The position numbers were made by a program, and so were the translations under genes. Positions 33,093 through 41,880 of a DNA stretch of 64,000 nucleotides are shown piece after piece (position 1 is the stretch's first letter; each line of letters begins with the position of its first letter). Source of the DNA: JAFDZV01 sp048594725 (lineage in GTDB: Bacteria; Bacteroidota; Ignavibacteria; OLB7); assembly GCA_048594725.1 (NCBI GenBank), contig JBMDXA010000196.1, positions 1 to 64,000 on the forward strand, in the 5' to 3' direction. Under the pieces are notes generated by a model. The model was given only the letters and a program-made list of their open reading frames with translations, was not told the DNA's origin and searched no databases.

Positions 33093-34586
33093 CTAATCGA
33101 TAAGCGTCACATCGCGCTCAAGCTGGAATCGCAGCTGCGGCTCGTTGTCGTAGTCGGTATAGCGTTTCGCCAGATCGAGATTACGGCGCCACGTATCGCG
33201 ATTCCCCATCTTCAGATCACACTCGGCCATGTAAAAATAGCTGTAGGGGGCCACCCATGTCTCGCTATGTTTTCCCGTGGCGATTGCTGCTTTATACGCA
33301 TCCACCGCCTTTGCGCATTCTCCCCGCTCCTGAAGTCCGCGTCCGAGAGCGTACTGTGCCTGGGCCCGTTGCGCCGGTGTCAGATCGCGGCGGCCGGCGA
33401 TGCCGCTGGCGAGGGTATAGGCCTCGTTGAAATTCCCGCCGGTAGCCGCGTTCATGGCGCGGAACAGGGTGATATCGGTAGGGGTCATCGCCGTGGCGCG
33501 CAACTGCTTCGCCTTGCGGTGCGCCATCTCGTCCTCCGGCGAGGAGAACTGCGGGCTCTTCAGAACGTAATCATACGCCTTGATGGCATTCGCGCGGTTT
33601 CCCTCGGCCTCGAAGCAGACTCCGAGCAGATACCAGGAATATGCGCGGTACATCTTTTCATCGGAATTCTTGATGAATTTCTGGAGATACGGTTTTGCGC
33701 GGGCGAAATCGTTTTTCATCGTATAGGCGATGCCGCAGCGGCCGTAGCTCATATTGGTCACCACCTTGAAATCATTATTCCCCTGCTTTATCACCCCCTC
33801 GTAATAGGCGATGGCCTTGTCCGGCCGGTTCTCGGTGGCATAAACCGTGGCGATGGCATATGAGATACCGACATTACGGGGATATTTCCGGGAGAGCGCC
33901 TCCAGCGCCGGCAATCCCTTCTGCACATCCTGGAGGTAATACACGTTCAGCAGCGCAAGGATGAGCTGCGCATCGTTCTTGAAATAGGTGCCCCGGCTTG
34001 CCACCGTTTCTATCTCCTTTATCCCCAGTTTTGCATCCCCCTTGATCCCGCTGAACCCGGAGAGGAACTGCGCGGCCTTCGGCACGGAGCCGACCAGGAA
34101 ATGAAAGATGCCGAGCCCGAGATAGGCATCGTAGGCTTTCGGATCGGCGCGCACCACCTCGTTCAGCTTCTCGTAGCAGGAGCGGGCCGAGATCGCCGCG
34201 GCCATCGCATTCTCGGCATGGGCGTTCGCGATCGCCTTGTAGCCGTAGCTCATGCCGAGGAAGAGCTTGGCCCTGGTATCCCCGCCGCGCTTCTCGGCGG
34301 CCCTTATTGCCTGATCGCTCATCTTCATGAACAGATCGAACTGCTCCTGGCGCTTGTCGAAGATATAGCTCCAGAGATGGACGTTGGCGCGATAGAAATA
34401 TCCCCTGGGGTCGCCCCGGTCGGCAGCGATGGCCGCATCGAAACTCCGGGCCGCCTGATCGAAGCGCACCGAGTAGAGATGATCGATCCCCTGGATGACA
34501 TGCCGCTCCACATCATCCGGAGGGGCGGCATGGAGCGCAAGCGGAACCATCAGGAGAAACGGAACGAGAAATCCTGGCATGTTCAT
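33093..34586 (-). CDS. Secreted or periplasmic TPR-repeat protein
   Basis: About 497 aa. Signal peptide (MNMPGFLVPFLLMVPLALHA, cut before APPDDV). The rest is tetratricopeptide-like helices: GIDHLYSVRFDQAARSFDAA, IATVYATENRPDKAIAYYEG, GIAYTMKNDFARAKPYLQKF, LGVCFEAEGNRANAIKAYDY, YALGRGLQERGECAKAVDAY. Such arrays bind other proteins; no enzyme domain is seen. In-frame Mets at 34601 and 34580 are alternative starts. Has its own terminator and faces a 0.4-kb divergent spacer. Confidence 0.75.
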   Translation of the reverse strand: MNMPGFLVPFLLMVPLALHAAPPDDVERHVIQGIDHLYSVRFDQAARSFDAAIAADRGDPRGYFYRANVHLWSYIFDKRQEQFDLFMKMSDQAIRAAEKRGGDTRAKLFLGMSYGYKAIANAHAENAMAAAISARSCYEKLNEVVRADPKAYDAYLGLGIFHFLVGSVPKAAQFLSGFSGIKGDAKLGIKEIETVASRGTYFKNDAQLILALLNVYYLQDVQKGLPALEALSRKYPRNVGISYAIATVYATENRPDKAIAYYEGVIKQGNNDFKVVTNMSYGRCGIAYTMKNDFARAKPYLQKFIKNSDEKMYRAYSWYLLGVCFEAEGNRANAIKAYDYVLKSPQFSSPEDEMAHRKAKQLRATAMTPTDITLFRAMNAATGGNFNEAYTLASGIAGRRDLTPAQRAQAQYALGRGLQERGECAKAVDAYKAAIATGKHSETWVAPYSYFYMAECDLKMGNRDTWRRNLDLAKRYTDYDNEPQLRFQLERDVTLID

Positions 34587-35002
34587 ACGATATCCCGGCA
34601 TTTGGAGTCAGAAAGGTTGACAGGAACAGTGCATCACAATGAGTTGCAATCGGGCCCGGCATCCGCCATTGCAGCCGCGGGCGGGCGATCGCGGTTCAGG
34701 CCCCGAACGGTAGAGAACGGCCCCATCTCCGCATTCCACTGCCATCCCGCCATGCTTCCGGAGAGCGGCCTTCCATCCGGGAGCCGAACGCGGGACAGTA
34801 TAACGCGGCGCTCATCATGATTGCGAGCACTCAGGTGCGGACCAGATCCGGCGACAATTCAGTATGGGCTCGTACCGGAGGCCCGCAAGTGTGAGTATAT
34901 TTGGCGCTTCCGAAAGTTTCCGGACCGCTCGGGTTGATGCAGACGTTTACCTGTCCCATAAGATTCGCCCGATGGCGATAAGAATTTGCAACGGTTACTC
35001 AG
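34587..35002. other. Divergent spacer between the TPR gene and the lysC operon
   Basis: 416 bases without a supported gene. Must contain promoters in both directions; none could be assigned. No riboswitch-like lysine leader was recognised before the lysC operon. Confidence 0.5.
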
Positions 35003-35623
35003 ATGACACACGAAGCATTCAGAGATCTGGTGGATCGCATGCGCCCCGCCGGCGAGGGAATCCATCCGGTGGAGATCACCGAAGAAGAGATGATGTCGCT
35101 GACGCGCGAACAGGCCGAGGAGCTTGTGGCGCTCTACGGCTCCAGCGCATTGATGACGCTCCCGAGCAAGGAGCGGGAGTTTTTCGCATGGCTCCGCACC
35201 AACGACGAGCCGATCTGGAACGATCTGTGGGAAGGGGACGAGAAGCCGTATCAGGTGAGCCTCTCATATCTGCCCGACCTGCTGCCGAACCGCCGCGGGT
35301 TCGCCATCTGCGATCTGATGGAGCATCAGAACTTCTACTTCACCGTCGATAACATCACCGCCGAGGATGGCTCCCCCTTCCTGGATGCGGCGCTCGCCAT
35401 CGTCAAGAACGAGGAGCGGATCTCGATGGAGCAGGCGTTCGTGGTAGAGGTATGGCGCGCGCCGATCGATCAGTGGCGTTTCTCCTATATGTACGGCGTG
35501 CCGCTGGAACAGGTGAAGAAGATGGTGAGCTGGCTGATCGCCGAGGGGATTCTCTCCCCGCCGGCGCAGCGTGCCGACGAGGAGGAGCCCGGCCAGATTC
35601 CGCCCGCTCCGGAGCTGCAATGA
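35003..35623 (+). CDS. Conserved-looking hypothetical protein coupled to lysC
   Basis: 206 aa, soluble, acidic, no signal or membrane segment. Recognisable segments are MTHEAFRDLVDRMRPAGEGI, LPSKEREFFAWLRTNDEPIW, YLPDLLPNRRGFAICDLMEH and RFSYMYGVPLEQVKKMVSWL, the last resembling a helix-turn-helix-like end. The stop overlaps the lysC start in ATGA, so the two are translated from one message and probably in fixed ratio. Function unknown. A role linked to aspartate-family amino acids is only suggested by this coupling. Confidence 0.65.
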   Translation: MTHEAFRDLVDRMRPAGEGIHPVEITEEEMMSLTREQAEELVALYGSSALMTLPSKEREFFAWLRTNDEPIWNDLWEGDEKPYQVSLSYLPDLLPNRRGFAICDLMEHQNFYFTVDNITAEDGSPFLDAALAIVKNEERISMEQAFVVEVWRAPIDQWRFSYMYGVPLEQVKKMVSWLIAEGILSPPAQRADEEEPGQIPPAPELQ

Positions 35624-36987
35624 GCGCCATCCCCCCGGAACGGCAGCCCGTTGTTCTGAAGTTCGGCGGCACCTCCGTGCGCGACGCCGGTGCGATGCGC
35701 CGCGTGGTAGCCATCACCGGCGCGGAGCGCGGCAGGTCTCCCGTGGTGGTAACCTCGGCGTGCTCCGGCGTTACCGATATCCTCCTGAACTGCGCGAGCC
35801 TCTCGGGCCAGGGACGCGCCGAAGAGGCCATAGCGCTGGTTGCCCAGCTGCGCGAGCGGCACCACGGCATCCTCCACGAGCTTAACCCCGACTCCCCCGC
35901 GCGCGCCGAACTGGAGGCGATGCTGGATGAGATCGAGCAGCTCGTGCACGGCGTTATCCTGCTGGAAGAGCTCTCCCCCCGCACCACCGATCTGTTCGCC
36001 TCGTACGGGGAACGGCTGTCGTCGATCCTGCTGGCGGAGGCGTTCCGCGCGGATGGCTGGCATGCGGCGCTCTCCGACAGCCGCACGTTCATCATCACCG
36101 ACGCCTGCCACACCGATGCCAAGCCGCTGATAAGCGCCATCGACCGGCATGCGCCCGCAATACTGCTGCCGCTGCTGGAGGAACACGAGGTGGTGGTGGC
36201 GCAGGGGTTCATCGGCTCCACCAGTGAGGGGGTCACCACAACCATCGGCAGAGGTGGCTCCGATCATACCGGCGCGCTGCTGGGGGGGGCATTGCATGCC
36301 AGGGAGATCCAGATCTGGACCGATGTAAGCGGCATCCTCACGGCCGATCCCCGCGTGGTGCCGCAGGCGCGGGTGGTACCGGAGGTCACCTTCACCGAAG
36401 CCCGCGAGCTGGCGTTCTTCGGGGCCAAGGTGATCCATCCCGACACCATCCTCCCGGCGGTGGAGCGGAACGTCCCGGTGGTCATCAAGAACTCGATGCG
36501 CCCGGAAGACCCCGGCACCCGCATCCTCCCGGACGGCTCGCCGGTCTCCCCCGGCATCCACTCCATCACGGTGAAGAAGGGGATGACGATCCTCCGGCTC
36601 TGCCCCAGAGATCCGCGCGGCGGAATGGCGGTGATGGAACGGGCGCTCGGCCTGTTCGCGGAACATGATGTGCCGGTGCTCTGCGCGCAGCTCGCCGAGT
36701 CGCGCGCGGTGGTCACCGTCCCCTCCGATCTTTTCCACGATGTCATCCGCGCCGCGCTGGAAGCGGTCTGCCGTCTGGAGACGGAGCCCGGCTCGGCGCT
36801 GCTCTGCATGACCGGTTCGGCGCTTCGCCGTACCCCGGCCGCCATCGCCGAACCGCTGGCGGCGCTGGAGGGGTTCCCGGTGGGGTTCGTGGCAGCCGGA
36901 TCGAGCGAGCATATCCTGCTGGTGGGAGTGCCGCAGGAGAAGTGCGCCGAGGCCCTGGCGGCGGTGCACCGGAAGCTGTTCGAGTAG
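35620..36987 (+). CDS. lysC: Aspartate kinase
   Basis: 455 aa. First step of the aspartate pathway to Lys, Thr and Met. Seen: KFGGTSV near the N-terminus, VVTSACSGVTD, GFIGSTSEGVTTTIGRGGSDH, WTDVSGILTADPR and KVIHPDTILPA, followed by two C-terminal ACT modules (from about 315: ITVKKGMTILRL; AAGSSEHILLVGVPQEKC) that usually mediate feedback inhibition. Monofunctional; no homoserine dehydrogenase domain is fused. The start at 35620 overlaps the upstream stop (ATGA). The frame is open further upstream but lies inside the previous gene. Confidence 0.95.
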   Translation: MSAIPPERQPVVLKFGGTSVRDAGAMRRVVAITGAERGRSPVVVTSACSGVTDILLNCASLSGQGRAEEAIALVAQLRERHHGILHELNPDSPARAELEAMLDEIEQLVHGVILLEELSPRTTDLFASYGERLSSILLAEAFRADGWHAALSDSRTFIITDACHTDAKPLISAIDRHAPAILLPLLEEHEVVVAQGFIGSTSEGVTTTIGRGGSDHTGALLGGALHAREIQIWTDVSGILTADPRVVPQARVVPEVTFTEARELAFFGAKVIHPDTILPAVERNVPVVIKNSMRPEDPGTRILPDGSPVSPGIHSITVKKGMTILRLCPRDPRGGMAVMERALGLFAEHDVPVLCAQLAESRAVVTVPSDLFHDVIRAALEAVCRLETEPGSALLCMTGSALRRTPAAIAEPLAALEGFPVGFVAAGSSEHILLVGVPQEKCAEALAAVHRKLFE

Positions 36988-37054
36988 CATCGCCCCCGGT
37001 TAGGCCCGGCACCGAGCGCGCCCTGCGGGGGAGGAAGATGCGGAACATCCTGTT

Positions 37055-38596
37055 CTATCGTTCTCCTCCGCTCACCGTGCTCCACCGCTCCACGAATATC
37101 CCCTCCTCCCCTTTTGTTCCCAGAAGAAGACTCCCATCCCCGGCAATCCCGACCAGCGCGATCGTGCCGTCCGGAACCGGCGCCAGGAGCGTACGGGCCT
37201 TGCCGGTTCCGGCGAAGGTCGAAACAAACGAACGCTTCGTTGCCGGATTCTGGGAGAGGATATGAAACGTGCCGGCCGCATCGGCCACCACATGGGTATG
37301 GAGAAACCCGGCAGCGTTCGATCCGGCGAAAAGATCAAGGAAATCGATCGGAGTTCCCGTGGCGGTGAAGCGCTGGAGCGTGCCCCGGCTCTGGTCCAGA
37401 TAATAGATAAGACTGTCGGCACCGAGCGCGATGGCGTTTTCAATGAACGCCATCGGACTGGCCCCCTCCAGAACCTTCCCATCCAGACGGCCGAAGCGCC
37501 GGATCAGCCGGTTATCGAACCCGACGGCGACAATCGGCCGCAACCCCTTCAGAGAGTCGATATCGGCCATGGCGCTCCACGGCAGCGATTTGGCGATGAT
37601 GGCGGACCCGATCATCCGGAGCGGAGGGAGAAGCGATTCCCCATCCAGCGTCACCTTCAGCAGGGCCTTGCCGCCGCGCAGAAGATAGACCGCCGGTTGC
37701 AGGCCATATTCATCCTTGGTGCTGTCGGCGCCCCGCTTCAGCAGGCGCGGAACGGTCCCCATGCAGAAGAGGGTATCCCCCCGCACGGTCACATGATGCA
37801 GGTTCAGGATTCTCGATCCGATAAATGAGCTATCCTTGAAATCGACACGTCCGGAGACCGATCCATCCGGCGCATAGAAATAGAGCCGGGCCCGCTTGTA
37901 ATCCACAACCGCATAGCCGCCGCCGGGGAGAGGGTCTATCTGCGGAATTCCCAGGATGATATCGTCGCCATCCTCGCGCAGCCGCACAGCATCGATTCTG
38001 TGCATTCCCCCGCCGGATGACGCCGGAACGCTCGCCGAACGCACGGCCGCCGCCTGGGGAACCCTGGGGCGCTCCCCCGCTCCTCCCCCTGCAATCAGCA
38101 GCTCGGTCAGCCGCCGCTCCAGCATCGCATAACCATCCTCTCCGCTCACCAGCGAATCGCGCTCCCCCATATGATGATCCAGCAGAATGCCGCTCCGTCC
38201 CTGGTAGACTACCGCACGGGGAAGCTCCACCGATGGGGCAAGGGAATCGAATATCCGCCGCTTCAACGTCTGCACAGGGATATCGATTCCGTATTCCTTC
38301 AGCAGTGTTTCACGGATATACGGGCGATCGGTAACCAGGCAGCCGACAATCGGAACTTCCGGGTGTTTCTGTATATATCCCTTCCAGAAATTCTGATATT
38401 CCAGAAAACATGCGGTGCAATTATTGTCGCTGAAATACAGGACGATATATCGTCCCGCCGCCTCGCGGCAGAGCAACGCGGCATGAATATCACCGGCAAC
38501 CGTGGCGGGCTGCGCCATCAGAGGCTGCGCGATTGCGGCTCGGCAGAGCAATGCCAGCAGCAGAGATCCCCAAAGGCGATAGCAGGGAGTAGTCAT
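37055..38596 (-). CDS. Secreted protein with thioredoxin-like domain and six-bladed propeller
   Basis: 513 aa. Signal peptide (WGSLLLALLCRAAIA). Residues about 45-165 look like a thioredoxin-type domain: YIVLYFSDNNCTACFLEY with Cys60 and Cys63. Residues about 195-505 show repeated YxxD..RAxxxFYAPDG, YLLRGGKALLKVTLD and YYLDQSRGTLQRFTATG segments of a 6-bladed NHL-type propeller (as in FCB BF3164/6-bladed families). It may act in envelope redox or binding. It lies downstream of the small secreted gene 38721, with only a hairpin between them. Confidence 0.7.
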   Translation of the reverse strand: MTTPCYRLWGSLLLALLCRAAIAQPLMAQPATVAGDIHAALLCREAAGRYIVLYFSDNNCTACFLEYQNFWKGYIQKHPEVPIVGCLVTDRPYIRETLLKEYGIDIPVQTLKRRIFDSLAPSVELPRAVVYQGRSGILLDHHMGERDSLVSGEDGYAMLERRLTELLIAGGGAGERPRVPQAAAVRSASVPASSGGGMHRIDAVRLREDGDDIILGIPQIDPLPGGGYAVVDYKRARLYFYAPDGSVSGRVDFKDSSFIGSRILNLHHVTVRGDTLFCMGTVPRLLKRGADSTKDEYGLQPAVYLLRGGKALLKVTLDGESLLPPLRMIGSAIIAKSLPWSAMADIDSLKGLRPIVAVGFDNRLIRRFGRLDGKVLEGASPMAFIENAIALGADSLIYYLDQSRGTLQRFTATGTPIDFLDLFAGSNAAGFLHTHVVADAAGTFHILSQNPATKRSFVSTFAGTGKARTLLAPVPDGTIALVGIAGDGSLLLGTKGEEGIFVERWSTVSGGER

Positions 38597-38664
38597 ATCA
38601 TCGGGATTTATTTTCTACGATCCGGCAACGATCATCAACCGCAATACATGGCGCCCAAATGCAA

Positions 38665-38693
38665 GGAGGAGCGTTCGGAATAAACGCTCCTCC
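38665..38693 (-). other. Intercistronic hairpin
   Basis: GGAGGAGCGTT / AACGCTCCTCC, exact 11-bp arms. No T run follows on the minus strand, so it more likely modulates the ratio or stability of the two messages than ends transcription. Confidence 0.5.
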
Positions 38694-38720
38694 CACGAAC
38701 AACCGCTATCCGCTCCAGGA

Positions 38721-39086
38721 TCAATCCCCGGTCGGAGGATGGCTGGGATTCGGGTCCATGTACATCGTGCTCTCCTGCGTGGTAACGGCCTGCCATTTCC
38801 AGGCGGGATTGGTGCTCGGTGCAAGCGTAGCCACCGGACCGACCGTATTATCAACGGCATTAAGGTTCTGCCCGGCGGCGCTGATTACGATAATCAGGCA
38901 GCTGCTGGACGGCACATAGGCGCATGGATATGGTGCGCTCGGATTACCGAGATAATACGCCCAGTAGACGCCCGGAGGAAGGGTTGGTCCCATTGTCAGT
39001 TCGGCCATGGGATCTTCGGCATAGGCGGAGCTGCCGATAACAAGTGCCAGCAGCAATGGCAGGACAAGGTTGCGGAATGATTTCAT
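38721..39086 (-). CDS. Small secreted protein paired with the thioredoxin/propeller protein
   Basis: 121 aa from MKSFRNLVLPLL; SD GGAGAAG precedes it. Signal peptide ending SAYA. The mature part of about 95 residues is Pro/Ser/Tyr-rich with two Cys (PYPCAYVPSSSCLIIVIS), which could form a disulfide. No family recognised. In FCB bacteria small secreted peptides such as the NVEALA type often sit beside 6-bladed propeller genes; the arrangement here is similar, but the sequence is not clearly of that family. Confidence 0.55.
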   Translation of the reverse strand: MKSFRNLVLPLLLALVIGSSAYAEDPMAELTMGPTLPPGVYWAYYLGNPSAPYPCAYVPSSSCLIIVISAAGQNLNAVDNTVGPVATLAPSTNPAWKWQAVTTQESTMYMDPNPSHPPTGD

Positions 39087-39420
39087 GAGACTTCTTCTCC
39101 GTGAATTTTTACCTGATGATAAAATGCGGCGGCCCCCCAGCGATCCGGGCATACGCCTGCGATACAGCAGTACACGAGAATCCGTTCGAAAAAGCGTACC
39201 GATCGTCGCGGATACGCCGGAGATGATCTGTCGGTGGGTTGGGAGTGCCGGCCGATACTGGCCTACTGGTTAAGATGACTTTAGACGGGGAAATTGCACC
39301 CGGCCGATGTTTCTATTGTTTTTTTTACCATCGTATACCGGACAAGAGAACAACGAAGGGAGGAGCATCTCCGATCGAGGCTCCTCCCATCTATCACTGC
39401 CGCCAGCGATATCCGCCCGC
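39087..39420. other. Gap left of the mobile-element scar
   Basis: No gene seen. A GGGAGGAGC / GCTCCTCCC hairpin at 39358-39388 resembles the arms of the hairpin at 38665-38693. Confidence 0.4.
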
Positions 39421-39769
39421 TTATCTACCTGCCATCGGTGGCTTCCATTCCCGGTCCGATACGGATACGGGCGCACGCATCCCATGTCCGGGATACCGAC
39501 CACCCTGAATGGCCGTGCGAAGTGCCAGATACACTGTGGATTTCTGCGCGACGTGTCTGCCAGCAATCTCTGGTTTCCGCACCTCCAGATAGTTTTTCAG
39601 TTTCGGATAGTCCGCCAGATCAACAGGAAGGCCATTATCGCCAAAGGGGTTGATGACACCCAAGCCACGCCACTCTACCTCTCCCGACAGGATGTCCGTC
39701 GAGTTCTTCAAGAGGGCCAATGAACGCATTGTCGGCTCCGGCATCGAGGCAGTTGCTTATAATAACCAT
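39421..39769 (-). pseudogene. Fragment of a type II restriction-modification methylase (Eco57I/TaqI class)
   Basis: Two frames on the minus strand make one family segment. From 39769: ISNCLDAGADNAFIGPLEEL. After a one-base shift near 39680: VEWRGLGVINPFGDNGLPVD, YPKLKNYLEVRKPEIAGRHV. This is the target-recognition and C-terminal area of large Eco57I-type methylase/endonucleases. The catalytic NPPY part and the remainder are missing, so only about a hundred codons survive. It adjoins the AT-richer PCD-VOC gene. Confidence 0.6.
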
Positions 39770-39904
39770 CTCTCAATCCTGACCTGCAACCGAAGCGCAA
39801 TTAGTTGCTTTTTTACTGCCTTTTAGTTTAGCGGTGGTTTCATGACTTTTTTTATGTTTAGGTGTATTAAGATAGCGCTGAAGTATCGCAACAAGAGGTG
39901 ATAG
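39770..39904. promoter_or_regulatory. AT-rich leader of the PCD-VOC gene
   Basis: Noticeably AT-rich against its surroundings. The SD-like GAGGTGAT ends 3 bases before the ATG at 39905. Promoter elements are probable, but none fits a consensus well. Confidence 0.4.
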
Positions 39905-40564
39905 ATGAGCGAACAGGGTTGGAAAGATTTTCTTGCTACCGATGATTTGAGCGATTGGGTGGTATTACACGGTGGCGCGGTGGCATATTATCGCGTCGGT
40001 ACGATTGGCGAGGCGGCACATCTTGCCGGAGCAATCGCACAAATCCCAGAACTAGCCGGACAACACGTTTTGATTGGTTTTTCTGATACAAACGTTTCCG
40101 TTCGCATAACACGTGATGTTTGGCAGTTGGAGCGTAGACATATCAGCCTTGCGCGCTCGATATCCGAGGTCGCTCGAAAGCTTCATGCAAAAACTGACCG
40201 TAGCGCAGTGCAGGAAGTGCAAGTTGCGATTTCAGCAAAAGCGGAAATGATTGATATCGGTTTCTGGCGTGCAGTTCTTGGTTATTCCGAAATGGCGCAG
40301 GATAACGCTGTTGACCCGCTGGGACATGGGTCGACCGTCTGGATGCAGGAAATAGCACAACAAAAAACATTGCGGCATGCCATGCATATCGATGTTTCCG
40401 TCGCGCGCGAGCATGTACAGGCGCGGCTTGAAGCAGCTATAAAGGCAGGAGGAAGAATAGTGGACGATTCACACGCACCGTCGCACTGGACGCTTTCTGA
40501 CCGAGCTGGTAACCGCGTTTGTATCTGCGCTTGGCCTGATAATTCAGCAAAAGAACATAGTTAG
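39905..40564 (+). CDS. PCD-like/VOC (glyoxalase-like) fusion protein, probably acquired
   Basis: 219 aa. Residues 1-100 resemble a pterin-4a-carbinolamine dehydratase fold (DWVVLHGGAVAYYRV, VSVRITRDVWQLERRHISLA), but the catalytic HHP triplet is replaced near AGQHVLIG, so dehydratase activity is doubtful. Residues about 105-215 are a VOC/glyoxalase-like module (QVAISAKAEMIDIGFWRAVL, VDPLGHGSTVWMQ, AMHIDVSVAREHVQARL, HWTLSDRAGNRVCIC). This architecture is, to my knowledge, mainly actinobacterial. Lower GC than its neighbours, a clear SD and a position inside integrase and methylase remnants all point to transfer. The gene itself is intact. Confidence 0.75.
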   Translation: MSEQGWKDFLATDDLSDWVVLHGGAVAYYRVGTIGEAAHLAGAIAQIPELAGQHVLIGFSDTNVSVRITRDVWQLERRHISLARSISEVARKLHAKTDRSAVQEVQVAISAKAEMIDIGFWRAVLGYSEMAQDNAVDPLGHGSTVWMQEIAQQKTLRHAMHIDVSVAREHVQARLEAAIKAGGRIVDDSHAPSHWTLSDRAGNRVCICAWPDNSAKEHS

Positions 40565-41594
40565 CTTTAATTTCGTCCAGACGCGGAAAGTCCTCCAGAT
40601 ATGGGAAGACGAAGTCGTCCGGATGCTTCTTGCCGGGTTCGTAGCGTTTCAGCACGTGCAGGGCCTTCTCGGGGATTTTGAGCGAGACGCTTTTCCTGTT
40701 CTTCCCCATGACTATAGTGCAGCCGTCCGTCGCGCAGATCCGACCAGCGCAACTGTATCATATCGGCAGCCCGCATCCCGGCGAAGTAGAAGGAGACAAG
40801 CCAGATATCACGCACAAGGCTATAGGCCGGGTTGAGCAGTTCCGCCGTTTCCAGCTTTTAAGCATCCTCTCCTGTAAGGCCCACCTTCTTCGAGTCCGGG
40901 ATCTTAATCCTGATCTTATCTTTCCCCAAGGGGGAATGTTTCCTGTCCGGCATGCCTTCCCGGATCGCGTGGGTAAAGACGCATTGAATGGTCACAGGTA
41001 GTTCGCAATGGTCCTGTCGCTGACCTGTCTGTGCGCCTTCAGATAGACTTTGAACCGTTCCAGCAGAGCGGCACCAATCCTCTGGAACGGCAGATCGGAC
41101 CCGCTGAACAGGCCAGGGTGATGGTCCTTGATGCGCCATCTCGCTCTTTCCGGCAGTTCATCCCAAACCGCCTCCCTCCCGAACAGGAACTCCTTGAAGA
41201 TCCGCAAACATGAACTTCGTTATATGCCAGCGGTTGTAATTCCCTGCCGCTTTGAGACCTTCCGCGAACTGATCGCCCCGCGCGAAGAACAGCATATCCG
41301 CCGCAGGCTTGATCTTGCGCTTGATGCCGACTGAAGAGGTTTCCTTCTGCTGCGTTTCCAACTCAAGCGTCGTATCGGTCGGCCTCAGACCAGCTTCTTC
41401 ACAAGAAAGTTGAGCCTCGCGGAGTTGGGATGGGTTCTGCGCACCCTTTGAGGCACCTTGTCCCAATCCTTCTCCTGCACGCTGTAGCCAAGGTGAATGA
41501 AGGTGCTTCTTCTGTCTTTCGTGATCCGAAGTGCCAGAGGTAAAGTTCCGTCCTTGTTCTTTTTCTTCCGAAGAACGATCTTTATGGTCGCCAT
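40565..41594 (-). pseudogene. Broken tyrosine recombinase (Bacteroidota-type integrase)
   Basis: From MATIKIVLRKKKNKDGT at 41594: Arm-binding domain (FIHLGYSVQEKDWDKVPQ), then in other frames TTLELETQQKETSS, LLERFKVYLKAHRQVSDRTI (core-binding domain), FTHAIREGMPDRKHSPLGKD, DIWLVSFYFAGMRAADMIQL (start of the catalytic domain with the first Arg) and MGKNRKSVSLKIPEKALHVL. At least four frameshifts are needed to join these. The second half of the catalytic domain with HxxR and the Tyr is missing; the similarity ends at about 40565, exactly where the PCD-VOC gene ends on the other strand. Confidence 0.8.
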
Positions 41595-41625
41595 AGATTA
41601 AAAGGATAGGTTCTATTGCGGCACC

Positions 41626-41644
41626 GGTACAACATGGGTACAAC
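41626..41644. repeat. GGTACAAC direct repeats before the integrase
   Basis: GGTACAAC at 41626-41633 and again at 41637-41644, just upstream of the integrase start. Possible arm-type recombinase sites. Confidence 0.4.
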
Positions 41645-41651
41645 AAAGGCA

Positions 41652-41692
41652 GGTTTCACCTGCATTCAACAGATGTGCCCAGGTGAGAAACC
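41652..41692. repeat. Imperfect inverted repeat near the integrase
   Basis: GGTTTCACCTG and CAGGTGAGAAACC, differing by a two-base bulge. Could be a core attachment-site relic or a hairpin. Nothing else is seen in 41595-41880 apart from the ileS leader. Confidence 0.4.
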
Positions 41693-41880
41693 GTGAAAAA
41701 TGGCGAATCAGGCCATATTGATACACGGAAGACCATATCTGTGTAGACTTGTCCCCTTTATATCAGTAACGGAACTTCATCCGTCTATGGGATTTCACCG
41801 ACATCCTGAGCCTTTCCTACCGGCTGCCCGAGTGTTGGTGCCATACCACGGATTTCCGACGAGCATTTTTACGACGAGCC

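Noticed and set aside
35485..36990. 501-codon minus-strand open frame
   Set aside because: Antisense to lysC; no recognisable features.
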